Assembly (NCBI GenBank): GCA_000151295.1
Contig: GG745336.1
Coordinates: 1,594,703-1,605,427, forward strand
Length of the DNA: 10,725 nt
Direction of reading: 5' to 3'
DNA from: Allomyces macrogynus ATCC 38327
Taxonomy: Eukaryota > Blastocladiomycota > Blastocladiomycetes > Blastocladiales > Blastocladiaceae
Shown: piece after piece, positions 1 through 9,097 of the stretch
Position numbering within the stretch: position 1 is the first letter of the stretch
Layout of the letters: each line of letters starts with the position of its first letter
Program-made: the position numbers and the translations under genes
Notes under the pieces: model-generated
Database searches by the model: none
What the model was told of the DNA's origin: nothing
The model's input: the letters and a program-made list of their open reading frames with translations, nothing else

Positions 1-768
1 CCACTCGGTTATCGTGCAAAGTCCCACCCCGCAACGCAACGCTGTGCGCACGATCACCGGTATTGGCAAAAGCGCCGTCTCGCTGGATGCGAGCAAGCCC
101 ACCAAAATTGACGAATCCGCCGTCTCGCCGCTGCATGGCACATCAAGACGAAATGAAATGAACCGTCGTGACCGGGCCAACGTTAACCACACCGAGCAAA
201 ACGGTCGACAGGTCCAATAACCGTTCTTGCGTCTTCTGCACCAATTTCACCCCAGACCGCATGCGCGCACAAAACCCGCCAAAATGACGATTCCGCAGCC
301 ATTCGCAACCGAATAATGCAGTTTCAGCAGTTTTGGGCGGGCTTACGAGGTCGTAGTTTCGGCCCCGGGCGGGTGGTCACGGCAGTCCATCCGTTTCGGA
401 CGGCGAGTCGGTCGTCTCGCAGCACAGCAGGCGGTTGTGCGGTGGTCGCAGCGCAAAGCGCAGGCGCGGGGGCGGGATGTCGGACGATGCGCGCGGTCGT
501 TCGGCAGTGACGGTTGGGCTTCGCTGCTGGAATGCCAACCGTACCGGACGTCCTGGGTCATTGCGGCAAGTTGATCTCCGCCCGGAATGAACTGGTGGCG
601 ATGTCGAGAAGAGGGTCGGACATCGGTGTGAGTTGTGCACGGTTCCCAGGGCGCATCGCCTGGTGGCTCAGCAGGTATGTGCACGTGAGCTCGGCAACTG
701 CCTGGCCGTGCTCAAATTTCGACCGTTCTTGATCTCGCCAGGGTTCTAAACTCCATTCATTCATCCAA
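1..768. other. No supported gene; upstream region of the DUF1764 gene
   Basis: I see no recognisable protein here. The plus-strand frame is open from the left edge to a TAA at 218-220 (72 codons). It could be the last exon of a gene entering from the left, but its sequence resembles no family I know. On the minus strand a frame is open from an ATG at 136-134 to the left edge. Both frames cross an imperfect 27-base direct repeat (57-83 and 102-128), so neither is trustworthy. From 221 to 768 there are only short open frames with weak composition. This stretch most likely carries the promoter and 5' leader of the gene starting at 769. No TATA box or other element stands out. A short CATTCATTCAT run lies just before the start codon. 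Confidence 0.4.
57..128. repeat. Imperfect 27-base direct repeat, 45-base offset
   Basis: Bases 57-83 and 102-128 share about 19 of 27 positions, ending in the common block CGCCGTCTCGC. The offset is 45 bases, a multiple of three, so a frame crossing it repeats at the protein level on either strand. This may be a small internal repeat in a gene that runs off the left edge, or chance similarity in GC-rich DNA. Confidence 0.4.
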
Positions 769-1486
769 ATGGCCAAATCCAACAAGAACAAGGCAGCACC
801 AGCGCCCGCAAAGGATCAGCTCAAGGGGGCAGCGGCGACCCCGGCGACCAAGGCCGGCAAGGCCGCAGCCAAGGCGACCGGCGCTAACGGCGCCAGACCA
901 CCACCACCACCGACCAAGTCGAAGCAGAAGGCCACAAGCGAAATGGACGACATCTTCTCGGGCAAGGCTGCCGCAGCCAAGCCGGCGGCCGCAGAAATCG
1001 ACGACATTTTTGGCGGCAAGGCCGCGCCGCCTGCGTCGAGCAGCAGCGCCGACCCGACTGACAACAAGAAGAAGAACAAGAAGAAGAAGGCGGCGGCCAA
1101 GGCGACCGAGGGTCCCGCGGCCGGGGCCGACGCGGAACCCGCCAAACCCGCGACCAAGCTCGTGAACAAAGTCGTCGAGGTGGTCGACGCGTCGACGGCC
1201 AAGGGCGAGGTCGCGCCGGCGAGTACTGCTATGTCTGCGCCATCCGACGCCAAGTCCAAGAAGCGCAAGGTGGAGTCGAAGGACGAGTTTTTGGGCAACT
1301 CGGGCAAGAGTACGTTAGCGTCATACCGTTTCTGGAGCACGCGGATTTGAGCCAAACTGATCATTTATCGATTTGCCAGAGCGGTTCACCGACGACGGCC
1401 ATCCGATCTATTACCTCGAGGATTTGATTGCTCAAGAGGGTGGCGATACGGAGCTGTGTCCGTTTGATTGTGAATGTTGCTTTTGA
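769..1486 (+). CDS. DUF1764-family nuclear-type protein, two exons (769-1309, 1380-1486)
   Basis: This is a small conserved eukaryotic protein of the DUF1764 family, whose function is not established. Splicing out 1310-1379 gives 215 residues. Family marks seen: two short EMDDIF/EIDDIF motifs (residues 58-63 and 76-81), a Lys-rich stretch (about 100-107), a KSKKRKV segment (162-168) resembling a classical nuclear localisation signal, then DDGHPIYYLEDL and the diagnostic C-terminus GGDTELCPFDCECCF. The middle is low-complexity Ala/Lys/Pro. The ATG at 769 is preceded by CCAA, with A at -3, a good start context. Without splicing, the frame would end at a TGA in the intron (1348-1350) and lose the conserved C-terminus, which strongly supports the intron. 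The gene converges on SEC7. The final cysteines suggest metal binding, but that is inference. Assignment is from motif recognition, not a search. Confidence 0.9.
1310..1379 (+). other. Spliceosomal intron in the DUF1764 gene (70 bases)
   Basis: The intron begins GTACGT and ends TTTGCCAG. A CTGAT branch-site match lies at 1357-1361, with its A 19 bases before the 3' end. It interrupts a lysine codon after its first base (A at 1309, AG at 1380-1381). Removing it joins the Lys-rich part to the conserved cysteine-rich C-terminus in one frame. Confidence 0.9.
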
Positions 1487-1520
1487 TTTGTTGGAATAGA
1501 GGGCCATGGGTGTGCAGTCG

Positions 1521-1547
1521 TGATGATCATGATGATGATGATGATGA
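1521..1547. repeat. Trinucleotide microsatellite (GAT)n, interrupted
   Basis: The run reads TGATGATCAT followed by about five uninterrupted GAT units. It lies in the probable 3' untranslated region of the DUF1764 gene, about 35 bases past its stop. Such a run is prone to length change. Read on the minus strand it would encode histidines, but no gene is supported there. Confidence 0.85.
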
Positions 1548-1690
1548 GCCGGCACCGCAAATACCATCCCTCTCTCCCCCTACCCTCACTGTTTCTTGTC
1601 GGAGCATGAGTCGAGCGTGCTGGGAAGTTCGAGTTCAAGCGAGTCCAAGCACGTTGCCAAAGGCCGGAACCCCGAACCTGTCTTGTATCG

Positions 1691-1696
1691 AATAAA
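1691..1696 (+). promoter_or_regulatory. Candidate polyadenylation signal AATAAA
   Basis: A canonical AATAAA lies 205 bases after the stop codon of the DUF1764 gene, in the same orientation and in an A-rich stretch. It is the only exact match I noticed in the intergenic region. The position is plausible for a 3' end, but a six-base motif is weak evidence by itself. Confidence 0.5.
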
Positions 1697-1821
1697 AAGG
1701 AGAACGCTCGCACAACCGCAATCAAAAGGCACGAAACAAAACAACAGAACAATGAACCGATCAACCCAAAAGCGGACCCGAAAAGAACCCAATCAACCAA
1801 ACGCCGGACACTTCCCGCGCA

Positions 1822-4800
1822 CTATTGCATGATGAACTGCTCGGTGCGCAGCAACACGGCATGCAAGCTCGTGCGCAAATCCTCGGCCACCTCGTACATC
1901 AACAAGTCAATCGCGAGCCGGTAGAACCGCTTGATGTGTCGCTGGAACGGCTCGTCGTCGAGCAAGACCAGACCATTCAAGATCGTCAACAGCACAGGTT
2001 TCCACGCGGCCGCGTTGCGCTTGCGCGACTCGGCGTCCATATCGCGGTAGGCCTCGAGAATCGCGACCGCCAGCGGGACCAACTTGTTCTCGACGGCGGC
2101 GCGCTCGGCCATGCGGTCGAGCGACGGGTCGCCGTACATGTGGAAGAGCAAGTGGAGCAGGCACGTCACCGACGAGGTCTCCTGCTTGAGCAAGTTGGGC
2201 AATTGCTTGGTGAACCCAGACTTCCACAGCGCCGTGCGCAGCTCGAGGTTGCCATTGAACGCGCGCGCAAACTGGTACGACTTGTCGAGTGCCGCGACGA
2301 GCGCGAGCAAGTGCCGCGCCTGCATGCTCGCATACACGGCCTCGATCGACGTCGTCTCGAGCACCGTCTGGATGAGCAACAGCTGCAACACGCACTTGAC
2401 AATAATCTGCTGGAACCGCGCCTGCTGGTCGGTCGTGGACGTGGCGCCGTCGAGCGGCGACGCGGCCGTGGCCGGGTCCATGAGCGCGACCGCCGTTGTG
2501 GCCTCAAACAAGTCCGACCACGTTGCACACACTTGGTCCCACTCACTGTCCGACAGCATCTTGCAATTGCGTTCCATGAGCTGCTGCAAGCACGAGGTCC
2601 CGAGCCGAGCGAGCGTCTCGTTCTCCTGCATGATGCACGCCTTGAGCAGCGACAGCACGTCCGTGAGCTTGTGCACGAGCTGGTCGTAAAAAGCTCCAAA
2701 CAAGTCGATGAACTGGCGCAGTGCCGCAATCAACGTCGTGCTCAACCACACGCTCAGTTCCTCGCCGCGCGCGGCCCGCGAACTCGTCGGCTCCATGACA
2801 GGCGCAAACAGCGCAAACAAGATTTCGGCGGCGACGCGTTTCCAGAACGCCGACGAGAACCGCGCGCCGTGGTCACGCAGGACGGCAAACAGGTAGTTGA
2901 GCGCGCGGGTGCGCACTTCGAGCTCGCACTCGACGACGACGAGATAGAGCGCATGCAACGCCGCAAACCACTCGGGCTCGTCAAACTTGTCGCGGTCTTC
3001 GACGAGCACGCGCAGCGACCGGTGAATCGTCTCGACGGCCTGCAATGCCACCTTTTGCGAGACCTTGGCGGCGCGGCAGTACGCGACGAGCGTGTCCATG
3101 GCGTCCGTGTAGTACCCGGCCTCCCGCACGGCCGGCAAATGCTGCGCAAAGATGACCTTGGCCGCATCAAACGAGAACGTGAACAGCGGCTCGTACGTCT
3201 CGCGCGCGGCCATGGCCGTATACACGGCCAACACGGCCTTCCACCCGGACCGCAGCACGGGCGCGCGTGCGGCAACAATCTGCTGCAGGCACCGCACGGC
3301 CATTTCGCGCACGGGGATCGCGTCGTGGTGCGCGACAACATGCTCGAACGGCCGCAGAAACTCGCGCTGGAACTTGAAGTTGGGCAATTCGTCCTTTTCC
3401 AAGAACTTCATGGCCAGTTGCCGCAGCGAATCGAGCGCGAAATAGGCCACTTGTTCGTTTGCGTTGCACCCGACGCGGTTGAAATGCTGCCCGAGAATCG
3501 TCCACAGGTTGACCCACTCAACGCGAATGCGCGACATGTTGTAGTAGCTGATTTCCACGAGCTTGGTGAGCGAGTACATGCGCGGGATTTCCTCGGTCGA
3601 GACGGTGCACAATGCGTCGACGAAATCGACAATCCCGGCGCCGTTCAGCTTGGCTGACCCGGCAAAGATCTTGTCGGTCGCAACGACAATACTCTGCGAG
3701 GTGGTCTCCTGGTACACGGCCGAGAGCGGGCCCTCGGTCTTTTCGGCACCAATCACATGGAACCGCTCGAGCTGCGAAATGCACCGCAACACTTCGAGCC
3801 ATGACTTTTTCAGTGCGTTCCCCTGCGTCATGGCTACATCGAGCAACGTCTTAATGGCCCCGAAATTCTTGTCGCGCATATCCGTCGCGCTCGCCGAGAG
3901 CAGTGTGAAATTGTAGACAGTCGTGACCAACGCATTGCGTTCGAGCTCCAAGTCAAACACACACGCGACAGTAATCGCGTGCTTGAATGCCTCGAGCGTC
4001 TGCGCCGTCGCCTGCGGGTCGTCCGACGTTTGCAGGACCGTCGAGAGCGCCGCGAGCGACGCCATCCACACGAGCTCAAACATGTTGCGCACGTGCTCCG
4101 AATGCAGCGCGACAATCCACGCCGGCGCGCGTTTGTTGCGCTTCTTATCGAAAATCGCTTCCACCTTGGCGACAATCTCCTCAAGCGCCGACGCAAACGC
4201 TTCGCGCCGCGCACGACGCGAGACCGACACAGCTGACGTGTTCGAAACGGCGGCCTTCGCCGCCGCCGCGGCGAGCGGGTCGTCCTTGAGCTTGATCTCA
4301 TGCTCGGCAATCGTATCATAAATCTCGAGCAAAAACTCCGCGGGCAAGTCCTGGTTATCGTTGATGCCGCGATTATTGCGCAAAAAGTCGTCCTTGCTCA
4401 TCCGCTTCTTGACCTGCGGCGAGTGCAAGTCCGTGTTGAGCAAAATCACCGAATAGGCCAAGACGTAGGCAGCGTCGGGGTTCGCAAACACGTTCTCCGG
4501 ATCGCTCTTGGCATTGGTGTAATACCGCTCGGCAAACTTGAGCATCATGCGATCAATCTTTTGAGACTCGCCCGGCAGGCGAAACTGCTGCAGGAACTCG
4601 CGCATCGCATCGACAAAGGTCATGCCCGTGAAATCAAGTTGGTCGACAAACGCGTGCATCACGGCAATCGCCTCCGGGTCACCTTCGCCAAGGTACTCGC
4701 CGAGCGACTGCTTGTTGAGCCCTTCGGTATTGTGCAACCACTGCGCAATCTCGCCCGGGTTTGCCGTGAGGATGCCGTGATCGACCAGGTACTGCAACCC

Positions 4801-7267
4801 GCGCTTGGGCTTGCGGTTAAACTGCTGAATCGCCTCGGTCAAGACCGCCTTCTTCTGCTTGCTTGTCTCGAGTTGTTCCGGGTTATCAGCGGCGACAGAC
4901 AAGTCGGCGCCGGCACCGATGACCGACGGCGGGCGGGCACCACTCACAACGGTCCCGGCATCGCTCGCCGACCCGTTCACGCCGTCCGCCAACGACCCAA
5001 CCATCGACGGTGCGCGACCAGGCGTCGCTGCCAACCCGGACACTGCGAGCGACCCGCCCGTGCCCGAATCCGCCACGGCCGAGACCGCGGCCGCACCGAC
5101 CTGTGACGCCGACAGCGGCCGCGGCGCGCGATGAATCGCAATCCACTCGGCGAGTGACTTCAAACCGGTACACAGTGTCGTGAGCGCGACCTTATGCACG
5201 TCCTGTGCAGAGGCCGCCGCCGGATCGGTCGCCGGATCGAGCGGCGGCAGCATCGACGGCGGCGCCGTGACTTGCCGCGCGGCCAAGTTCATGATGCGCT
5301 CGTAAATGTTATCGAGCGCGTCCGGGTTACAGTCGTAGTTGATGTAAATCTCGACAACGACTTGTGGCCTTGCCATAATTTTCGTGAGCGCTTGCAAGAT
5401 GGCCGATTTCTGCGCCGTGGTGGCCGCGCGCATTTCGAGAATACTGAGCACGACTTCGCTGAGCAGCACCTCGATTTCCTTTTTCAGGCTTTGCCGCAGG
5501 TGCAAGACCAGTTCGACAAACACGTCAAGCGCGACCTTGTAAATCGGCGGGATCGGGGACGCCAAGGCGCGGCCGACGGCCAGGCCGAGGTACGCGCGCG
5601 TCGCTTCGAGGAACGTCGACGGTATCCACGCGCTACCCGGTGGGGCGGGCGGTGCGGGCGGGACGTAGCACCCGCGGAAAAAGACGGCCGTGTAGGACGT
5701 GATGCACAGCTGGATCAGTTGCAGCGAGAGCACGCGCGAGTTGATCGATGCCGACCGCACATCGAGCGAGGTTGATTCGCTGACGGCCTTAGTCGAGAGC
5801 TTACACAGTGCGCGGAAGACCAGGTAGGCGTCGCGCACAAAAAGCTCGTTGGTCGTGGCCGTGGCCGGGTCCTCGAAGAATTGCACGGAACCGCGTCGTG
5901 CGTCGAGGTGCGGGGTTGCGGGGACTGCGGTCGTGGTGGCCGGCGAGTCGGGGACGGAACCCGTCGCAGGGGTGTCGGATGCGGGCCGTTCAGCGTCGGC
6001 ATCGCCCTCTACCTCCCCATCGCGCCTCCGAGCATCCTCGTCGTCATCCGAGAGCGGCGGCGCGTGCGGGACGTGCGGCGACGGCGGAATCGCGGTCGCC
6101 ACGGCGGCCGCCAAATCAGGCGACCCTGGCGGCGAGTGTGTCGGTGTCGGTTCCACGACCTCCGGCCGGATCTGCGACGGCGGTGCTGAGACCATACTCG
6201 GTGCGACGGAGGACCTGTGCGTAATCGTGCCAATCGTGCTCGCGCGGCCAGCACTCGACCGCGCCATGAGCGGGTTGGGTGTCGTCGCCGCACGCGCGAA
6301 AATGACGTTGATCATTTGCGTCAAGGCGCCCTGCGCGACTGTCTGGATCGTGATCGACTTGGTGACGAGGAAAATATTCCAGGACGTGCGCACGGCCTTG
6401 AGCAGGACGTTACCGTGGATCGGGACGCCCGCCGACGAGACGGCGGCCAGCAGCGCCTTGATCACTTGCAGGTGCACTTTCTCGTCCGTGTTTTCGCCGA
6501 TATTGCATTCGCAAATCAAGTCAATGGCCACGTCGAGCAACGGGCGCGACTCTTTACTCGTGCCGTCGCTCGCACCGGATGGCGATGCCGACGTAGACGT
6601 GGCATTGAGCAGGTCTGGCATCGACTCAACGTCTTGTCGCGCGACCGAGGCCACGTCGCGGTCGACGAGCATGTTGTAGGAAATAAGTTTGGAAATGCAG
6701 TCGAGCGAAATGGCGATCAGAGCCGCGGACCGCGACGCGCAGGCGAGCTGGAAGGGCTCGAACATGGCGCGCATGACCTCGGGCGTGAGCAGGTTCATGC
6801 CGCTGGGGAAACGAGAACGGGCAGAAGGTCAGTCGACCGTCCCGTTCTCTGGCGCCACGCGAACTCGCCGACTCGGGTGGAGCCGCAAGGGCGTAACGAG
6901 AGGTAGACGCGCGTACCTTGGTGCCGTGTCGGACGAGGCCTCGTCAATGAGCGCCTTGAGCTTGTCTAGTCGATGCAAGGTGCGCATCTCATCGTCAGTA
7001 CCTCTTGCTCTCGCTCGTTCAGGCGCAGGTGCCACACCCCCAACTCGCACAAGTCGCTATCTGCGACCCGCAGAGTATGCACGCCAAAATAGACGTACTC
7101 AGCGCGGCCGACGACGAGTCCTTGAGCTTGGGCAGCCGGCGCACGTCCTTGAGCGCAAGCATCTTTTGCAGCGCGTCCACGACAAAGATGGCGGCCGGGT
7201 TGGCAGCGCCGCTCGCCTGCGAGACGGCGCGCAGTTGCGACTGCGCCGCGCCGGCATGGCCGTTCAT
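1822..7267 (-). CDS. SEC7: SEC7/BIG-type Arf guanine-nucleotide exchange factor, three exons (7267-7099, 6965-6917, 6802-1822)
   Basis: Large Arf exchange factor of the Sec7p/BIG1-BIG2 group. These proteins load GTP on Arf at the trans-Golgi network and so drive coat recruitment. The spliced product is 1732 residues, close to human BIG proteins and somewhat shorter than yeast Sec7p. Order seen: DCB start VVDALQKMLALKDVRR (29-44) continuing to LDCISKLISYNML (about 107-118); Ser/Pro-rich linker with an acidic patch (about 242-384); HUS region with HUS box INYDC (560-564); linker (635-714); Sec7 domain (about 718-909) with catalytic glutamate E818 in FRLPGESQKIDR; HDS1 near 975-993; HDS2 with GQHFNRVGCN and DELPNFKFQREFLRPFEH (about 1177-1227); further HDS helices to the end. 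Y856, S857, D864 and M874 match the brefeldin A-sensitive pattern. The ATG at 7267 is the first in-frame ATG after an upstream stop and has ACC before it. Stop TAG at 1824-1822. No frameshift or internal stop was found. Confidence 0.96.
6803..6916 (-). other. SEC7 intron 2 (114 bases)
   Basis: On the minus strand the intron runs from AAG|GTACGC at 6916 to TTCCCCAG ending at 6803. A CTGAC branch-site match lies at 6832-6828, its A 26 bases from the 3' end. It splits a serine codon after two bases (AG|C) and joins the DCB segments in frame. The next exon runs unbroken from 6802 to the stop. Confidence 0.88.
6966..7098 (-). other. SEC7 intron 1 (133 bases)
   Basis: On the minus strand the intron begins GTACGT at 7098 and I place its end at TAG, last base 6966. 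CTGAC lies about 28 bases before that 3' end. The join makes an Asn codon (A|AC) and gives SAALNKLKALIDE, which matches the DCB helix of BIG proteins well. A rival 3' site 28 bases or more upstream would also keep the frame and add about ten residues, but it lacks a pyrimidine before AG and has no branch site. The 5' site is firm; the 3' site is less so. The exon left between the two introns is only 49 bases. Confidence 0.75.
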
Positions 7268-8055
7268 GGTGACGGCGGATTGGTGGTGCACTGGCGCTCG
7301 TCGGGATCACGAGTGGAGCTGGCGGCGGGGCGGCAGGGACCCAGGAACGAGTCCGCTGATATCGCGGGCGCGAATGCACGCAGTTGGATGGCGCGCGGAT
7401 GGCACGGCACGTCAGAGAGCGGATCGGCGCGTGTTGGCGGTTCGTCAGGGAACGGCAGCCGTCGCTGCTGATCACTGCAGGCGCGTCTCGACTCGCGACG
7501 GGTGGCCGGTTCTTGCGTTTACTTGCGCGTTCTCTGCGTGCAGTGCAGACAGTGCCGCGGGCAGGCGGGCCGGTTGTTGGTGGTGGGCGCGGTGGGCCGC
7601 CGACGATGTGGGCTGACGTTGGAGAAAGGCGGGCGACTCGGCGACTGTTGTGCAAGTTGCCAAATCCTCGCCAGAAGGCTGCCCAGCTGGTGTTTGGCGG
7701 CAGGGTTTGTGACGTGTCGCGCAACGTTGTGGGGTGCGCCATCCGGGTTTCGCACCGCAGCCGACCGCAGCAAGGAAGTACGTATCGAATCAATTCGAAT
7801 CCTGATCAGGATCCGACACAATTCAAGCTCGGCCAGTACCACATTTGCCCACCAGCACCACCTCCTCCACGCGACCGGCCAGGCCATGAACGCCGCCAGC
7901 GGCCCAGCACAGAAGGGCGACGAGGAACGAGTGCAACGCAGAAAGTGACGAAAGAAAAGACAATATTCATTTGCCACCTGCAACTACCCACAACATCGAC
8001 GACTGCCCAAGGCCGCCAGCATGCACTCACCCATCCACCCCATCCCCTCACACAA
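7268..8055. other. Intergenic region upstream of SEC7
   Basis: About 790 bases lie between the SEC7 start and the stop of the next minus-strand gene, so this should hold the SEC7 promoter and 5' leader plus the 3' untranslated region of the neighbour. I see no recognisable coding sequence. Open frames here are Arg-rich, low-complexity GC shadows. The stretch near 7780-7825 is notably richer in A/T than its surroundings and holds a perfect palindrome. Similarity to 10130 onward begins at about 7965, inside the probable 3' untranslated region of the neighbour. Confidence 0.6.
7793..7812. repeat. Adjacent perfect palindromes (8 and 14 bases)
   Basis: ATTCGAAT (7793-7800) overlaps ATCCTGATCAGGAT (7799-7812); both are perfect inverted repeats. 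The hexamer CGAATC also occurs twice nearby. They sit in an A/T-richer patch about 530 bases upstream of the SEC7 start. They could be sites for dimeric DNA-binding proteins. No specific factor can be named. Confidence 0.6.
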
Positions 8056-8376
8056 TTACCGCCGCCCATACTCGTCCCCACGCGCCGCGCCATACCCGTA
8101 ATCCGCCCCCGGCGCCGACGTCGCCGCGCCGCGCCCGCCACTGAACGCGGCATACACGTCGTCCACGCCGCCCGGCACCGCCGACCGCAGCAGAGGGGAA
8201 CGTTCGCGCGCATAGTACAGGTCGCGGTCGTGGCCGCTGTACCCGGCATAGGAACCACCCGTGGACCCGTGGTAGGGCGTACCGCGACAGCGTTGGAGTG
8301 GAGCGAGATGGCGCCGAGCGCGGCAAACGAGAGTGTGACAACGCTGACGACGTTGCCGCAGAGCCAACTCGCAAAG
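7965..8376 (-). repeat. Duplicated block, copy 1 (partner 10130-10560)
   Basis: The transmembrane and tail coding DNA of the membrane-protein gene, plus part of its 3' flank, is repeated at 10130-10560 in the same orientation. Similarity is high from about 8060 to 8376 and weaker in the flank. It ends abruptly at GCAAAG (8371-8376), where the other copy switches to SEC7 sequence. Confidence 0.85.
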
Positions 8377-8887
8377 CCGAGGGCCAGAGAACAACAGCGG
8401 ATGAGGGCACGGATCAGATGCGGGAGCTACTGGCGTAGCACCGTTGCGCAAGCCTCGTCACGGGTACGGCAGTGCCGCACGGCGCGTCGATATCGCACGA
8501 GGACGTGCATGCGTTGGTGCCGAGCACGGCATACGACGCGCAGTCCAAGTGCGCCGTGCAGTATTCACCTGGAGCGGCGACGGGGCGGTAGGTTGCAGCG
8601 ACACAGGTAGTGGACACACTGGTGGGGAAGATGCCGGCACAGTTTGCGGCCGTGGTGCAGTTGGTTGTCGTGTCGGCAGAGGCAGCAGCGGGGGCGAGGC
8701 CGAGGAACACGAGCAGAGCCGTGCCGACGAACGCCCAGTAACGGTGAAGCCGGCGGCGGTGGTGTTGCCCGGCACGGCGCGCGAGGGCGCGGCGAGGGCG
8801 CAGGTCGGGTGGTCGAGCGTCGCGGAGCATGGAGCGGCAAGTTTTCGGCAGTGGGGGAGGGTGACCATAGCAAGTGGGCTGCTGCAT
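8056..8887 (-). CDS. Cysteine-rich single-pass membrane protein, splicing unresolved
   Basis: I do not recognise the family. Reading from ATG 8887, the first segment has an Arg-rich head, a hydrophobic leader (about residues 50-71, ending APAAASA) and an ectodomain with eight cysteines (77, 83, 95, 110, 116, 127, 131, 137). This looks like a secreted or surface disulphide domain. That frame stops at 8414-8416. A second frame (about 8405-8283) gives a strong transmembrane segment, NVVSVVTLSFAALGAISL. A third frame (8283-8056) gives a Gly/Tyr-rich tail containing GGVDDVYAAFSGGRG and ending DEYGRR with TAA. An intron is needed between the first two. A GTACCC...TAG pair would fit the frame but is only 41 bases, and a longer alternative is also possible. 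No GT-AG intron fixes the shift between the transmembrane and tail frames. A shorter start at ATG 8830 is possible. It could be a damaged gene. Confidence 0.5.
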
Positions 8888-9097
8888 TATACTGGCATTG
8901 CCAGATGTAGGTTGCGACAAACGCTGTAACCGTGACACGTGACCGCGATACCAGCGCGCTTTCCACTGATCCTTGGGTGCCGCCAGGTCGCGAGCCGCGA
9001 GTTGCGATCCTCACACGACTGGACTAAACGCTCGAGCCCGACACCGTACCTGCCCTCCAAGACTGCCCGCTGCATATTGTTCTCGACGCACCGTACT
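8888..9097. promoter_or_regulatory. Divergent promoter region with CACGTG box
   Basis: This 210-base gap separates the minus-strand membrane-protein gene from the plus-strand candidate gene at 9098, so it may serve both. It contains the palindrome CTGGCATTGCCAG (8892-8904; arms of six, spacer of one) and an E-box CACGTG (8936-8941), a common bHLH-factor target in fungi. Neither site proves regulation. Confidence 0.4.

Larger units (their letters stand above)
1487..1821. other. Convergent intergenic region between the DUF1764 gene and SEC7
   Basis: These 335 bases separate the stop codons of two genes that point at each other, so both 3' untranslated regions must lie or overlap here. The region holds a GAT-type microsatellite (1521-1547) and an AATAAA (1691-1696) oriented for the plus-strand gene. 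From about 1690 it becomes A-rich, unlike the GC-rich genes. I see no canonical AATAAA on the minus strand for SEC7. Confidence 0.7.

Noticed and set aside
558..764. A 68-codon minus-strand frame starting ATGAATGAATGG
   Set aside because: It reads like a protein in places, but it has a lower third-position GC than the real genes, matches no family and sits in the probable promoter of the DUF1764 gene.
1310..1350. Unspliced end of the DUF1764 frame (193 residues)
   Set aside because: The 13 residues past the splice site match nothing, whereas splicing restores the conserved family C-terminus.
1825..3657. A 610-codon open frame on the plus strand opposite SEC7
   Set aside because: It is exactly antisense to conserved SEC7 coding sequence. 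Its product is Arg/Gln/Leu-rich and resembles nothing. Long antisense frames are expected where codons have high GC in the third position.
4300..5106. A 268-codon plus-strand frame
   Set aside because: It lies opposite the Sec7 catalytic domain and the linker before it, with basic low-complexity composition. It is a shadow of the minus-strand gene.
8291..8460. A 41-base intron (GTACCC...TAG) joining ectodomain and transmembrane frames
   Set aside because: The frame fits, but it is much shorter than the other introns here (58-133 bases) and has no branch-site match, so it was not called as a feature.
7384..8610. A 408-codon plus-strand frame
   Set aside because: The product is Arg/Pro-rich with no domain. 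It crosses the intergenic region and runs antisense to the membrane-protein segments, whose frames are backed by silent differences between the copies.
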